A stretch of DNA of 21,672 nt from Candidatus Cloacimonadota bacterium. Lineage in GTDB: Bacteria; Cloacimonadota; Cloacimonadia; Cloacimonadales; TCS61. Location: NCBI GenBank assembly GCA_027858325.1, contig JAQICU010000039.1, positions 1-21,672 on the forward strand, read 5' to 3'. Within the stretch, counting starts at the first letter, position 1; each line of letters begins with the position of its first letter. This document shows positions 7,568 through 14,975 of this stretch, one piece after another. The notes under the pieces are model-generated. The model saw only the letters and a program-made list of their open reading frames with translations, was not told the DNA's origin and searched no databases. Both the position numbers and the translations under genes were made by a program.

Positions 7568-7945
7568 ATGATAAATAAGAAATCAGTTTCCTATAAAAGA
7601 TATGTAGCTCGTGCTAAAAGGAAACGTTCAATTAGAAGTAATATCTTTGGAACTCCTGAAATGCCGCGTCTGGCAGTTTTCAGAAGTTTAAAGAATATAA
7701 GCGCTCAGATCATAGATGATACTACCGGTACAACATTAATATCATTCTCTACTATTGCAAAAGATCTGAAAATTGATAGATCTAAAAAGAAAACAGAACA
7801 AAGCTTTGAAGTCGGACAAAAACTAGGTGAGATCGCTCTTAAGAAAGGGATCAAAAAAGTTTGTTTTGATAGAGCGGGATATTTATTCCATGGCAGAGTG
7901 AAAGCTCTGGCCGCAGGCGCTCGTAAAGCTGGTTTAGAATTTTAG
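7568..7945 (+). CDS. rplR: 50S ribosomal protein L18 (uL18)
   Basis: This 125-residue protein has RLAVFRSLKNISAQIIDD, TLISFST and a C-terminal CFDRAGYLFHGRVKALAAGA, the L18 pattern. L18 binds 5S rRNA together with L5. AGGAGG at 7557-7562 lies just upstream of ATG 7568 and overlaps the end of rplF. The stop TAG overlaps the Shine-Dalgarno of rpsE. Confidence 0.96.
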   Translation: MINKKSVSYKRYVARAKRKRSIRSNIFGTPEMPRLAVFRSLKNISAQIIDDTTGTTLISFSTIAKDLKIDRSKKKTEQSFEVGQKLGEIALKKGIKKVCFDRAGYLFHGRVKALAAGARKAGLEF

Positions 7946-7953
7946 GAGGAATT

Positions 7954-8496
7954 TTGGATAAAAGAAAAAGAAATCCTCGTTCAAATGAACCCGAATTTGC
8001 AGTTGAAAAAATTGTAGATACTAATCGTGTTGCAAAGGTTGTGAAGGGTGGTAGGAACTTTAGTTTTAACGCAACAGTTGTTGTGGGAAATAAAGAAGGT
8101 AATGTGGGTGTAGGAACAGGGAAAGCTAATGAGATAGTAAATGCTATTAAAAAAGCGAAAGGAAAAGCAGGAAAAACAATGTTTACTGTTCCAATCGTAA
8201 AAGGAACTATCCCTCATGAGATAATCGGTCGTTTTGGGGCTAGTAGGATTATGCTTAAACCAGCATCTCCCGGTACAGGAATTATTGCCGGTGGACCTGC
8301 TCGTGCTATTCTGGAAGCTGTAGGTGTACAAGATATTCTTACAAAATCCTTAGGTTCAAATACTTCTGGCAATGTTGTTAAGGCAACAATTAATGGCTTG
8401 AAAAATCTGAGAACTATTTCTCAAATTGCCAGACTTCGCGGTAAAACAATTGAAGAGATCAGTGGTCAGAAAAAATCTGAGGAGGCAGTTAAATGA
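7954..8496 (+). CDS. rpsE: 30S ribosomal protein S5 (uS5)
   Basis: This 180-residue protein has the dsRBD-like N-terminal domain (FNATVVVGNKEGNVGVGTGK) and a C-terminal domain with PASPGTGIIAGGPARAILEA. S5 contributes to decoding accuracy and mRNA entry. The start is TTG at 7954, preceded by AGGAGG at 7944-7949 with a 4-base spacer. No ATG lies near the correct N-terminus. The stop TGA overlaps the ATG of rpmD (ATGA at 8493-8496). Confidence 0.96.
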   Translation: MDKRKRNPRSNEPEFAVEKIVDTNRVAKVVKGGRNFSFNATVVVGNKEGNVGVGTGKANEIVNAIKKAKGKAGKTMFTVPIVKGTIPHEIIGRFGASRIMLKPASPGTGIIAGGPARAILEAVGVQDILTKSLGSNTSGNVVKATINGLKNLRTISQIARLRGKTIEEISGQKKSEEAVK

Positions 8497-9005
8497 AACT
8501 AAAAGTAACTCAGATCCGCAGTACGATTCATAGAAAGGAAGATCAAAAGAGAACGGTTATTGCACTCGGTCTTGGTAAGATCAATAGATCAAGAATTCAT
8601 GATGATAACCCTGTCATCCGCGGTATGGTCTTCAAAGTCGCTCATCTTTTAAAAGTTGAAGAGATCAAAGAAGAGAAAAAAACTACTAAGACACCTGTTG
8701 TAAAAAAAGCAGTTGAGAAAAAGGCAGCACCAAAGAAAGCTGCTCTAAAGAAAACAGCAACAAAGAAGCCAGCAACACAGGAGACAATTGTAAAAAAGAC
8801 AGCTCCTAAGAAGACAATATCTAAGAAAGATACACTGAAGAAAGCTGTTCCAAAGAAAACGGCACCAAAGAAAGCTTCTAAAAAGAAACCAGCAGCAAAG
8901 AAGACAACTGTACAAAAAGCAGCACCTAAGAAAACAACATCTAAGAAAGTTACACCGAAGAAAGCTGTTCCAAAGAAAACAGCTTCAAGCAAAACTAAGC
9001 AGTAG
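8493..9005 (+). CDS. rpmD: 50S ribosomal protein L30 (uL30) with long Lys/Ala-rich C-terminal tail
   Basis: Residues 1-58 are an ordinary bacterial L30 (MKLKVTQIRSTIHRKEDQKR, LGLGKINRSRIHDDNP, VIRGMVFKVAHLL), a protein that is normally about 60 residues. Here 112 more residues follow in the same frame, 42 of them Lys, with Ala, Thr, Pro and Val. Most of the tail repeats a five-residue unit xxKKx. It is reminiscent of histone H1-like or AlgP-type tails, so it is probably disordered and binds nucleic acid; this is inference. The underlying DNA carries a 120-base-period repeat (see separate entry). The start overlaps the rpsE stop, with GAGGAGG upstream. rplO follows after 14 bases, so the tail is not a run-on into another gene. 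Confidence 0.93.
   Translation: MKLKVTQIRSTIHRKEDQKRTVIALGLGKINRSRIHDDNPVIRGMVFKVAHLLKVEEIKEEKKTTKTPVVKKAVEKKAAPKKAALKKTATKKPATQETIVKKTAPKKTISKKDTLKKAVPKKTAPKKASKKKPAAKKTTVQKAAPKKTTSKKVTPKKAVPKKTASSKTKQ
8761..8980 (+). repeat. Imperfect direct repeat (about 100 bases, 120-base period) in rpmD tail
   Basis: Bases 8761-8860 and 8881-8980 match at 86 of 100 positions by hand count. They are offset by exactly 120 bases, which is 40 codons. The repeat is superimposed on a finer 15-base period encoding xxKKx units. Most differences are spread out and keep the frame and the KK positions. This looks like an older in-frame duplication under selection for Lys spacing. Confidence 0.85.
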
Positions 9006-9019
9006 TAAGAGGAGAAATA

Positions 9020-9472
9020 ATGAAACTTCATAATCTAGAACGTCCTGATATAACGAGTGGTAAAAAAAGATTAGGTAAAGGTCATGGTTCAGGATTCGGT
9101 AAAACTGCCGGTAAAGGACACAAAGGGCAAAAATCACGTTCCGGCGGGAATATTCCAGCTTGGTTTGAAGGTGGTCAAATGCCTTTGCAACGTCGTTTAC
9201 CTAAAAGAGGTTTTACCAATATATTTATAAAACAATTTAGATTTGTAAATCTAGGTGATCTTCATGAATTTGAAGCAAAAGAATTTGATATTAAATCACT
9301 CGAAGAATTAAATTTGATCCGTAAGCCAAAAGCCAGCGAAATAGCTCCTGTTAAAGTTCTAGCTAATGGGTCTGTAACATTTGATAGAAAGATCATCATA
9401 AAAGCCAATGCTTTTTCTAAAATTGCAAAAGAATTGATCGAAAAGCAAGGTGGAATGGCGGAGGTTATATAA
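9020..9472 (+). CDS. rplO: 50S ribosomal protein L15 (uL15)
   Basis: This 150-residue protein begins MKLHNLERPDITSGKKRLGK and has the Gly/Lys-rich N-terminal stretch (GKTAGKGHKGQKSRSGG) followed by GGQMPLQRRLPKRGF, all diagnostic of L15. L15 is a late-assembly protein that threads into 23S rRNA. ATG at 9020 follows AGAGGAG. The coding end contains CGGAGG (9459-9464), which serves as ribosome binding site for secY. Confidence 0.97.
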   Translation: MKLHNLERPDITSGKKRLGKGHGSGFGKTAGKGHKGQKSRSGGNIPAWFEGGQMPLQRRLPKRGFTNIFIKQFRFVNLGDLHEFEAKEFDIKSLEELNLIRKPKASEIAPVKVLANGSVTFDRKIIIKANAFSKIAKELIEKQGGMAEVI

Positions 9473-9473
9473 A

Positions 9474-10784
9474 GTGTGGAAGAGTATAAGTAATATTTTC
9501 AAAATACCGGATCTTAAAAAGAAAATTCTCTTTACAGCAATGATCCTGGTAATCTATAGATTGGGAAGTTACATTCCCATTCCCGGAATAAATTCAGACG
9601 CTTTATCACAATTCATTGGAGGAGCCAGCCAAGCCGGTGGAAACCTTTTTGGTATGTTCGACCTTTTTGTTGGTGGTAACCTTGGACGTGCATCTGTTTT
9701 TGCGCTGGGGATCATGCCATATATCACAACTTCAATTGTTATCCAACTTTTGGGTGGAGTCATTCCATTTTTTGAAAGATTGAAGAAAGAAGGAGCCGAA
9801 GGGCAGAAGAAAATAGCACAATATACTAGATACGGAACAGTATTTATTGCAGCTTTTAATGCAATGGGTATCAGTATGTTCCTACAATCAGGTGTAGAAG
9901 GTGCAGTTCCAAATCCGGGATTCTTATTTATATTTACAAGCGTAGTAACCATGGTGACAGGTGTTATGTTTATTATGTGGCTTGGAGAGCAGATCACAGA
10001 ACATGGTATTGGGAATGGTATCTCATTGATCATCTTTGCCGGTATTATTGCTCGTTATCCAGCTGGTTTTGCACAAATGTTCCAAATGGTAAGAGTAGGG
10101 GCTATGAGTATTTTCATGGCTGTTGCTGTACTGTTAGTAATGGTTGTGGTTACTGCTTCGGTTGTTTTGGTCACAGAAGGTATACGCAAAATACCAGTTC
10201 AATATGCAAAAAGAATTGTTGGAAGAAAGGTTTATGGCGGACAGAGTACACACATTCCACTTAAGGTGAATACCGCCGGTGTGATTCCAATTATATTTGC
10301 TTCCTCAATTTTGATGTTCCCTCGTACAATTGCTACTTTCTTTAAAGATAGCGAATTTATGAATTCACTCGTTGCATATTTATCACCTGGTGCGGCATTA
10401 TACACAATTCTATATGTAGGACTTATCATTTTCTTCGCATATTTCTACACAGCAATGGTATTAAATCCTATTGAGATGGCAGAGAACATGAAAAAGTACG
10501 GTGGATTTATTCCCGGTCGTAAACCAGGGAAGAAAACATCTGATTACATTAATCATGTACTTACACGAATTACACTTCCGGGTGCGACTTTTTTTGCGTT
10601 TGTTGCTGTACTGCCCCAATTTATGTCAAAATGGGCCAATCTTCCATTCTATTTTGGAGGAACCGGTCTTATCATTATCGTTGGTGTGGCGCTGGATACT
10701 CTTCAGCAGATCGAATCTCACCTTGTAATGAGACACTACGAAGGTTTCATGAAAAAAGGAAAACTTCGTGGAAGAAGACGCTAG
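9474..10784 (+). CDS. secY: Preprotein translocase subunit SecY
   Basis: SecY is the pore of the Sec translocon in the inner membrane. From GTG 9474 it has 436 residues, begins MWKSISNIFKIPDLKKKILF and has ten hydrophobic segments as expected. Family signatures include FALGIMPYITTSIVIQLLGG and EHGIGNGISLIIFAGIIA. The frame is open further upstream to a GTG at 9450. The 9474 start is preferred because CGGAGG at 9459-9464 lies 9 bases upstream and the protein then begins as SecY homologues do. The gap to rplO is one base. No adk gene follows, unlike in Bacillus. Confidence 0.97.
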   Translation: MWKSISNIFKIPDLKKKILFTAMILVIYRLGSYIPIPGINSDALSQFIGGASQAGGNLFGMFDLFVGGNLGRASVFALGIMPYITTSIVIQLLGGVIPFFERLKKEGAEGQKKIAQYTRYGTVFIAAFNAMGISMFLQSGVEGAVPNPGFLFIFTSVVTMVTGVMFIMWLGEQITEHGIGNGISLIIFAGIIARYPAGFAQMFQMVRVGAMSIFMAVAVLLVMVVVTASVVLVTEGIRKIPVQYAKRIVGRKVYGGQSTHIPLKVNTAGVIPIIFASSILMFPRTIATFFKDSEFMNSLVAYLSPGAALYTILYVGLIIFFAYFYTAMVLNPIEMAENMKKYGGFIPGRKPGKKTSDYINHVLTRITLPGATFFAFVAVLPQFMSKWANLPFYFGGTGLIIIVGVALDTLQQIESHLVMRHYEGFMKKGKLRGRRR

Positions 10785-10818
10785 TTCTTTATTTTATAAA
10801 TGAAGTGGATGAAGTAGT

Positions 10819-11577
10819 ATGATAACTATCAAGAATAATAATGAGATCGCCAAAATGCGCGAAAGTAATCGCATTGTTGGACTGCTGCTTCACAAATTGG
10901 ATGATATCATCAAACCGGGTATAAGCACATACGATATCGACAGATTTGCTGATGAGTTGATTCGGAATGAGGCTGGTAAAGCTGCCTTTAAGGGATATTC
11001 TATTCCTGGCTTACCTCCTTTTCCCGCGGCTATTTGTTCATCTGCAAATTCATGTATTGTGCATGGCATTCCTTCCAAAAAACAGATCCTTCAAGAAGGT
11101 GACATTATTGGAATAGATGTTGGTGTTTATAAAGACGGATTTTATGGTGATGCAGCTAAAACGTTTCAAGTTGGTGAAATCTCAGAACAAGCTATTACAT
11201 TAATGACAGTAACCAGAGAAGCTCTTAAAAGGGGAATTTTTCAGGCAAGAGATGGAGCCAGAGTTGGAGATATATCGCATGCAATTGGATCATATGTGAT
11301 GTCACAAGAATATTTTGTGGCTGATAATCTTACTGGTCATGGAATCGGAAGATCACTGCATGAAGATCCTGTCGTTCCTAATGTTGGTTTAAAAGGAAAA
11401 GGACCAAGATTGAAAAAAGGTATGACAATTGCGATAGAACCAATGGTTAATATCGGAACCAATCGAGTGATCGAGAAAGGTTGGGAATTTTTTGTAGCAG
11501 ATGGTTCGTTATCTGCTCATTTTGAACATACCATTCTTATCACTGAGAATGAAGCTGAACTTTTAACTGAGTATTAG
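10819..11577 (+). CDS. map: Methionine aminopeptidase, type I
   Basis: This 252-residue enzyme removes the initiator Met from nascent proteins. The five metal ligands are visible: Asp100 and Asp111 (GIDVGVYKDGFYGDAA), His174 (TGHGIGRSLHEDP), Glu207 (IEPMVNIG) and Glu236 (AHFEHTIL). His83 in VHGIPS corresponds to the catalytic His79 of the E. coli enzyme. There is no N-terminal zinc or SH3-binding extension, so it is the short bacterial type Ia. ATG at 10819 lacks a strong Shine-Dalgarno (only GGATGAAGTAGT precedes it). It follows secY after 34 bases. Confidence 0.97.
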   Translation: MITIKNNNEIAKMRESNRIVGLLLHKLDDIIKPGISTYDIDRFADELIRNEAGKAAFKGYSIPGLPPFPAAICSSANSCIVHGIPSKKQILQEGDIIGIDVGVYKDGFYGDAAKTFQVGEISEQAITLMTVTREALKRGIFQARDGARVGDISHAIGSYVMSQEYFVADNLTGHGIGRSLHEDPVVPNVGLKGKGPRLKKGMTIAIEPMVNIGTNRVIEKGWEFFVADGSLSAHFEHTILITENEAELLTEY

Positions 11578-11591
11578 AGAGTAATATAATT

Positions 11592-11810
11592 ATGGCTAAA
11601 GAAGGCGTTATTGAAGTTGAAGGTGTTGTGTTGGATGCACTTCCAAACACAACATTTAAAGTTGAATTAGAAAATGGGCATGAAATTCTTGCTCACAGTT
11701 CTGGTAAAATGCGACTGCATTATATTAAGATCTTACCAGGTGATAAAGTTAAAGTTGAATTGTCTCCCTACGATTTGAATCGTGGGCGTATAGTATATCG
11801 TTATAAATAG
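11592..11810 (+). CDS. infA: Translation initiation factor IF-1
   Basis: This 72-residue protein, the standard IF-1 length, is a single S1/OB-fold domain: MAKEGVIEVEGVVLDALPN, FKVELENGHEILAHSSGKMR, and LSPYDLNRGRIVYRYK. IF-1 occupies the A site during initiation. It lies 14 bases after map and 9 bases before rpmJ. The usual map-infA-rpmJ-rpsM order is kept. Confidence 0.97.
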   Translation: MAKEGVIEVEGVVLDALPNTTFKVELENGHEILAHSSGKMRLHYIKILPGDKVKVELSPYDLNRGRIVYRYK

Positions 11811-11819
11811 GAGAATTAG

Positions 11820-11936
11820 ATGAAAGTCAGAGCATCTGTGAAAAAAATGTGTAAAGATTGCATTATAATCAAACGAAATGGTGTTATTAGAATTAATTGC
11901 TCTAGTAATCCAAAGCATAAGCAACGTCAAGGTTAG
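11820..11936 (+). CDS. rpmJ: 50S ribosomal protein L36 (bL36), zinc-binding type
   Basis: This 38-residue reading frame was found by translating the gap between infA and rpsM. It starts at ATG 11820 with TAGGAG upstream and ends at TAG 11934-11936. It reads MKVRASVKKMCKDCIIIKRN followed by GVIRINCSSNPKHKQRQG. Cys11, Cys14, Cys27 and His33 form the zinc-ribbon ligands of the C+ form of L36. Position, length and sequence leave little doubt. Confidence 0.97.
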   Translation: MKVRASVKKMCKDCIIIKRNGVIRINCSSNPKHKQRQG

Positions 11937-11949
11937 ATAAGGAGGAAGC

Positions 11950-12297
11950 TTGGCACATATATCAGGGATAGAATTACCAAGAGAAAAAAGAATAGTTATC
12001 GGACTTACTTATATCTATGGAATAGGCAAATCCACTGCTGAACAAATTCTTGCGAAAGTAGGCATCGATGAGAATATCAAAGTTGAAGATCTCAACGTTG
12101 AACAGGAAAAGAAACTACGTGAGATCATTCTTGATGATTATGTTGTTGAGGGTGATTTGAGAACTCAGAAGGCATTGGATATCAAACGCCTTATGGAAAT
12201 TAACTGTTATCGCGGCATTCGCCATAAATCGAATCTTCCGGTTCGTGGACAGCGTACACATACAAATGCTAGAACCCGAAAGGGCAGAAAGAGATAG
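11950..12297 (+). CDS. rpsM: 30S ribosomal protein S13 (uS13)
   Basis: This 115-residue protein has the helix-two-turns-helix region (YIYGIGKSTAEQILAKVGID) and the signature GIRHKSNLPVRGQRTHTNAR. S13 lies in the 30S head and contacts the P-site tRNA and L5. The start is TTG at 11950, with AAGGAGG ending at 11945 and a 4-base spacer. The C-terminal tail is rather short, ending TRKGRKR. Confidence 0.97.
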   Translation: MAHISGIELPREKRIVIGLTYIYGIGKSTAEQILAKVGIDENIKVEDLNVEQEKKLREIILDDYVVEGDLRTQKALDIKRLMEINCYRGIRHKSNLPVRGQRTHTNARTRKGRKR

Positions 12298-12311
12298 TAA
12301 GGGAGTGAATG

Positions 12312-12707
12312 ATGGCAAAAGTAGATACTAAAGTTAGAAAGAAGAAAAGAGTAAGACTTTCGTATAACGAAGGTGTGGCTCATATTCATTCCAGTTTCAA
12401 TAATACTATCGTTTCAATAACAGATAAAGCTGGAAATATTCTTACCTGGTCAAGTGGTGGTAAGATTGGATATAAAGGATCTAAGAAAAGCACTCCATTT
12501 GCAGCACAGTTAGCAGCAGAAGAAGTAGCTTTAGCAGCAATAGAGATGGGCGTAAATAAAGTTAAAGTTATTGTTAGAGGTCCTGGTGGTGGTAGAGAAT
12601 CTGCAATTCGTGCACTCAATACAAATGGTTTGGAGATCACGTTGATCGAAGATAGAACACCAATCCCTCACAATGGCTGCAGACCAAGAAAAACTAGAAG
12701 AGTATAA
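12312..12707 (+). CDS. rpsK: 30S ribosomal protein S11 (uS11)
   Basis: From ATG 12312 the protein is 131 residues: MAKVDTKVRKKKRV, HIHSSFNNTIVSITD, RGPGGGRESAIRAL and HNGCRPRKTRRV, all typical S11 segments. S11 forms part of the 30S platform at the mRNA exit. A second in-frame ATG lies directly ahead at 12309. The GGGAG at 12301-12305 has a 6-base spacer to 12312 but only 3 to 12309, so the second ATG is preferred; the difference is one Met. Confidence 0.96.
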   Translation: MAKVDTKVRKKKRVRLSYNEGVAHIHSSFNNTIVSITDKAGNILTWSSGGKIGYKGSKKSTPFAAQLAAEEVALAAIEMGVNKVKVIVRGPGGGRESAIRALNTNGLEITLIEDRTPIPHNGCRPRKTRRV

Positions 12708-12717
12708 GGATTATATT

Positions 12718-13353
12718 ATGGCGAGATATACAGGATCATCTTGTAAATTATGTAGAAAAGAAGGAACAAAATTATTCCTCAAAGGTTCACGCTGCAACTC
12801 CGAAAAATGTGCTTTTGATAGAAGACCATTTATTCCCGGAGAACATGGTAATGCCCGAGGTTTTAGAAAAAGAGTGAGTGATTATGGTGTACATTTGAGA
12901 GAAAAACAAAAAGTACGCCGAACTTATGGTGTGTTAGAAAAGCAATTTAGAAAATATTTTAAGATGGCTGCCAAAACATCAGGTATGACCGGAGAAAACT
13001 TACTTAAGATACTGGAAACACGTTTAGATAATATTGTTTATCGTATGGGTTTTGCTCCTTCTAGAAAAGCAGCCAGACAAATTATTCGTCACGGCCACGT
13101 ATTAGTTAACGAAAGAAAGGTAGATATTCCTTCGTTTAATGTTCGTGCAGATGATGAAATATTAATTAAGGAAAAAAGCAGACAAATGCTTTTAATCCAG
13201 GAAGCGATGGAAGCTTCAACTGAAGTTGATAGTATCGAATGGCTCAAAGTTGATAAGGATAAATTTAAAGGTCAAATTATCAGTATCCCAACTCGTGAGC
13301 AGATCCAACTTGATACTGATGAACGTTTGATCGTTGAATATTATTCCAAATAG
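12718..13353 (+). CDS. rpsD: 30S ribosomal protein S4, zinc-ligand type (uS4)
   Basis: From ATG 12718 the protein is 211 residues, beginning MARYTGSSCKLCRKEGTK. Cys9, Cys12, Cys26 and Cys31 match the zinc-binding (C+) N-terminal domain, followed by the S4 RNA-binding domain (LDNIVYRMGFAPSRKAARQI, RHGHVLVNERKVDIPS). S4 starts 30S body assembly. The frame is open from ATG 12673, but that start lies inside rpsK and adds a non-homologous leader. AAGGA at 12706-12710 supports 12718. Confidence 0.96.
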   Translation: MARYTGSSCKLCRKEGTKLFLKGSRCNSEKCAFDRRPFIPGEHGNARGFRKRVSDYGVHLREKQKVRRTYGVLEKQFRKYFKMAAKTSGMTGENLLKILETRLDNIVYRMGFAPSRKAARQIIRHGHVLVNERKVDIPSFNVRADDEILIKEKSRQMLLIQEAMEASTEVDSIEWLKVDKDKFKGQIISIPTREQIQLDTDERLIVEYYSK

Positions 13354-13371
13354 TAGATTAGGAGATCTTAT

Positions 13372-14385
13372 ATGAAATTCCTAGAACCGTTACAGTTGCC
13401 GGAATCAGTAGTAGTCGAGAAAAAAACATATAGCTCGACCTACGGAAAATTTGAAATTGGACCATTAGAATCTGGTTTTGCTACAACCATCGGAAATACA
13501 CTGAGAAGAGTATTGCTTTCATCTATTCAGGGTGCTGCAGTACGTTATGTTAAAATCGAAGGTTTACATCACGAATTTACTGCTATCCCGGGTTCAACAT
13601 CAGATTTTATAGACCTAATTTTAAAACTGAAAAAACTGGTTATTAAAACTGATTCAGTTAGTGAAGAAAAACTTGTTTTAGAGCATAAGGGCGTGGGTGT
13701 TATTACTGCTGGTGATATTCAAGAAACCGGTGATGTAAAGATTATTAACAAAGATCTAGAGCTTATTGAAATGACCGAAGATATTGATTTCATGATAGAA
13801 TTATGGATCGGTATAGGAAGAGGTTATGTCGCTGCAGATAATCATGATATGGAAGAAAAATCAGTTGGTGTTATTCCAATCGATTCTATCTATTCTCCCA
13901 TTGTTAAGGTCAATTTCGAAGTTGGTAATCAGCGTGTTGGTGAGCGTATTGATTTTGATAAATTGATGATGGAAATCACTACAGACGGCAGTATAGATCC
14001 CAAAGATGCACTTTATCTTTCCGCTAAAATCCTAAGAGATTTGTATGATTCGCTTATACTATTCGAGAAAGAACCGGAATATATTGAAGAAATTGCAATG
14101 GATCCGGAACTTGAGAGAATGGAAAAGATCTTATCTACAAATGTTAATGAACTCGAACTTTCAGTTCGCTGCAGCAATTGTCTTTCTGCTGCTAAGATAG
14201 ATAAAATTGGTGAACTTGTAGAGAAAAATGAAAATGAAATGTTAAAATATAGAAACTTTGGCAAGAAATCTCTCGAAGAGATACATGAATTACTTAATCA
14301 ATACGAACTTTCTCTCGGTATGGATGTTTCCGGTATCCTAAAGAAGATCGAAAATGCCAAGAATAAAGTAACTACCAAGAAATAA
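13372..14385 (+). CDS. rpoA: DNA-directed RNA polymerase subunit alpha
   Basis: This 337-residue protein has the N-terminal dimerisation domain (FEIGPLESGFATTIGNTLRR at about 27-46, SSIQGAAVRYVKIEGLHHEF at about 50-69). A linker around 235-255 leads to the C-terminal domain (LSVRCSNCLSAAKI, YRNFGKKSLEEIHELL, LSLGMDV). Arg266 corresponds to the E. coli Arg265 that contacts UP elements. Alpha nucleates core polymerase assembly. AGGAG precedes ATG 13372. The place between rpsD and rplQ is the standard alpha-operon order. Confidence 0.98.
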   Translation: MKFLEPLQLPESVVVEKKTYSSTYGKFEIGPLESGFATTIGNTLRRVLLSSIQGAAVRYVKIEGLHHEFTAIPGSTSDFIDLILKLKKLVIKTDSVSEEKLVLEHKGVGVITAGDIQETGDVKIINKDLELIEMTEDIDFMIELWIGIGRGYVAADNHDMEEKSVGVIPIDSIYSPIVKVNFEVGNQRVGERIDFDKLMMEITTDGSIDPKDALYLSAKILRDLYDSLILFEKEPEYIEEIAMDPELERMEKILSTNVNELELSVRCSNCLSAAKIDKIGELVEKNENEMLKYRNFGKKSLEEIHELLNQYELSLGMDVSGILKKIENAKNKVTTKK

Positions 14386-14395
14386 GGATTATACT

Positions 14396-14794
14396 ATGAG
14401 ACATAAAGTTAGCGGAAGAAAATTCGGTAGAGAAAAAGGGCATCGCAATTTAATGCTTAAAAATCTTGTTGCTTCCCTTGTGAAACACGGAAGGATCAAT
14501 ACAACTCAAGCTAGAGCCAAAGAGATCAGAAGCCTGACAGAAAGAGTTATCACTTACGGAAAGAAGGGTGCTGTTCATCATCGCAGATTAGCATTCAAAG
14601 TGCTTAAGAACAGAGATCTTGTAAAAAAAGTCTTTGATGAGATCGCTCCTAGATTTGAGACAACTGAAGGCGGATATACCAGAGTATTGAAGAATGGTTA
14701 CCGTCGTGGTGATAGTGCTCCAATGGCAATTATCGAATTTACACATAGAGAAGAAAAAGTAGAAGAAAAAAAGTCAAAAAAGAAAAAAGATTAA
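14396..14794 (+). CDS. rplQ: 50S ribosomal protein L17 (bL17)
   Basis: This 132-residue protein begins MRHKVSGRKFGREKGHRNLM and has LVKHGRINTTQARAKEIR, diagnostic of L17. The last 15 or so residues are a charged Lys/Glu tail (EEKVEEKKSKKKKD). It is the final gene of the ribosomal train. ATG at 14396 follows AAGGA, with a 10-base gap after rpoA. A terminator lies 30 bases after the stop. Confidence 0.97.
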   Translation: MRHKVSGRKFGREKGHRNLMLKNLVASLVKHGRINTTQARAKEIRSLTERVITYGKKGAVHHRRLAFKVLKNRDLVKKVFDEIAPRFETTEGGYTRVLKNGYRRGDSAPMAIIEFTHREEKVEEKKSKKKKD

Positions 14795-14824
14795 TTTAGT
14801 ATTGCAAATTGATCAGCGATATTT

Positions 14825-14849
14825 AAGCCCCGTTTTCGGGGCTTTTTTT
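14825..14849 (+). terminator. Rho-independent terminator closing the ribosomal operon
   Basis: The stem AAGCCCCG (14825-14832) pairs perfectly with CGGGGCTT (14837-14844) around a TTTT loop. An uninterrupted T-run at 14843-14849 follows. It is the first clear intrinsic terminator in the window and lies 30 bases after rplQ. Confidence 0.95.
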
Positions 14850-14975
14850 ATAGCATTATAACCGTTAATTCTGAAATTAAAATTTGTAGCTTTATGCTGT
14901 TAGAAACCCAAATAGTTAATAAAAAAATAGACAGAATTATTCGATTTTTCACACAATCTTTGCAAGGAGTTAGAT

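Noticed and set aside
8642..9031. Open frame of 129 codons on the minus strand, rich in Phe, Val and Ala
   Set aside because: It is the mirror of the Lys-rich rpmD tail; its regular FF pattern comes from the repeated AAG AAA codons, and rpmD has the proper start, frame and context.
12673..12717. Longer N-terminus for rpsD from ATG 12673
   Set aside because: It overlaps rpsK and adds residues with no S4 homology; ATG 12718 gives the standard MARYTG start.
14850..14975. M-box magnesium riboswitch ahead of mgtE
   Set aside because: The leader is at most about 125 bases, AT-rich, and shows no set of conserved helices or a second terminator before mgtE.
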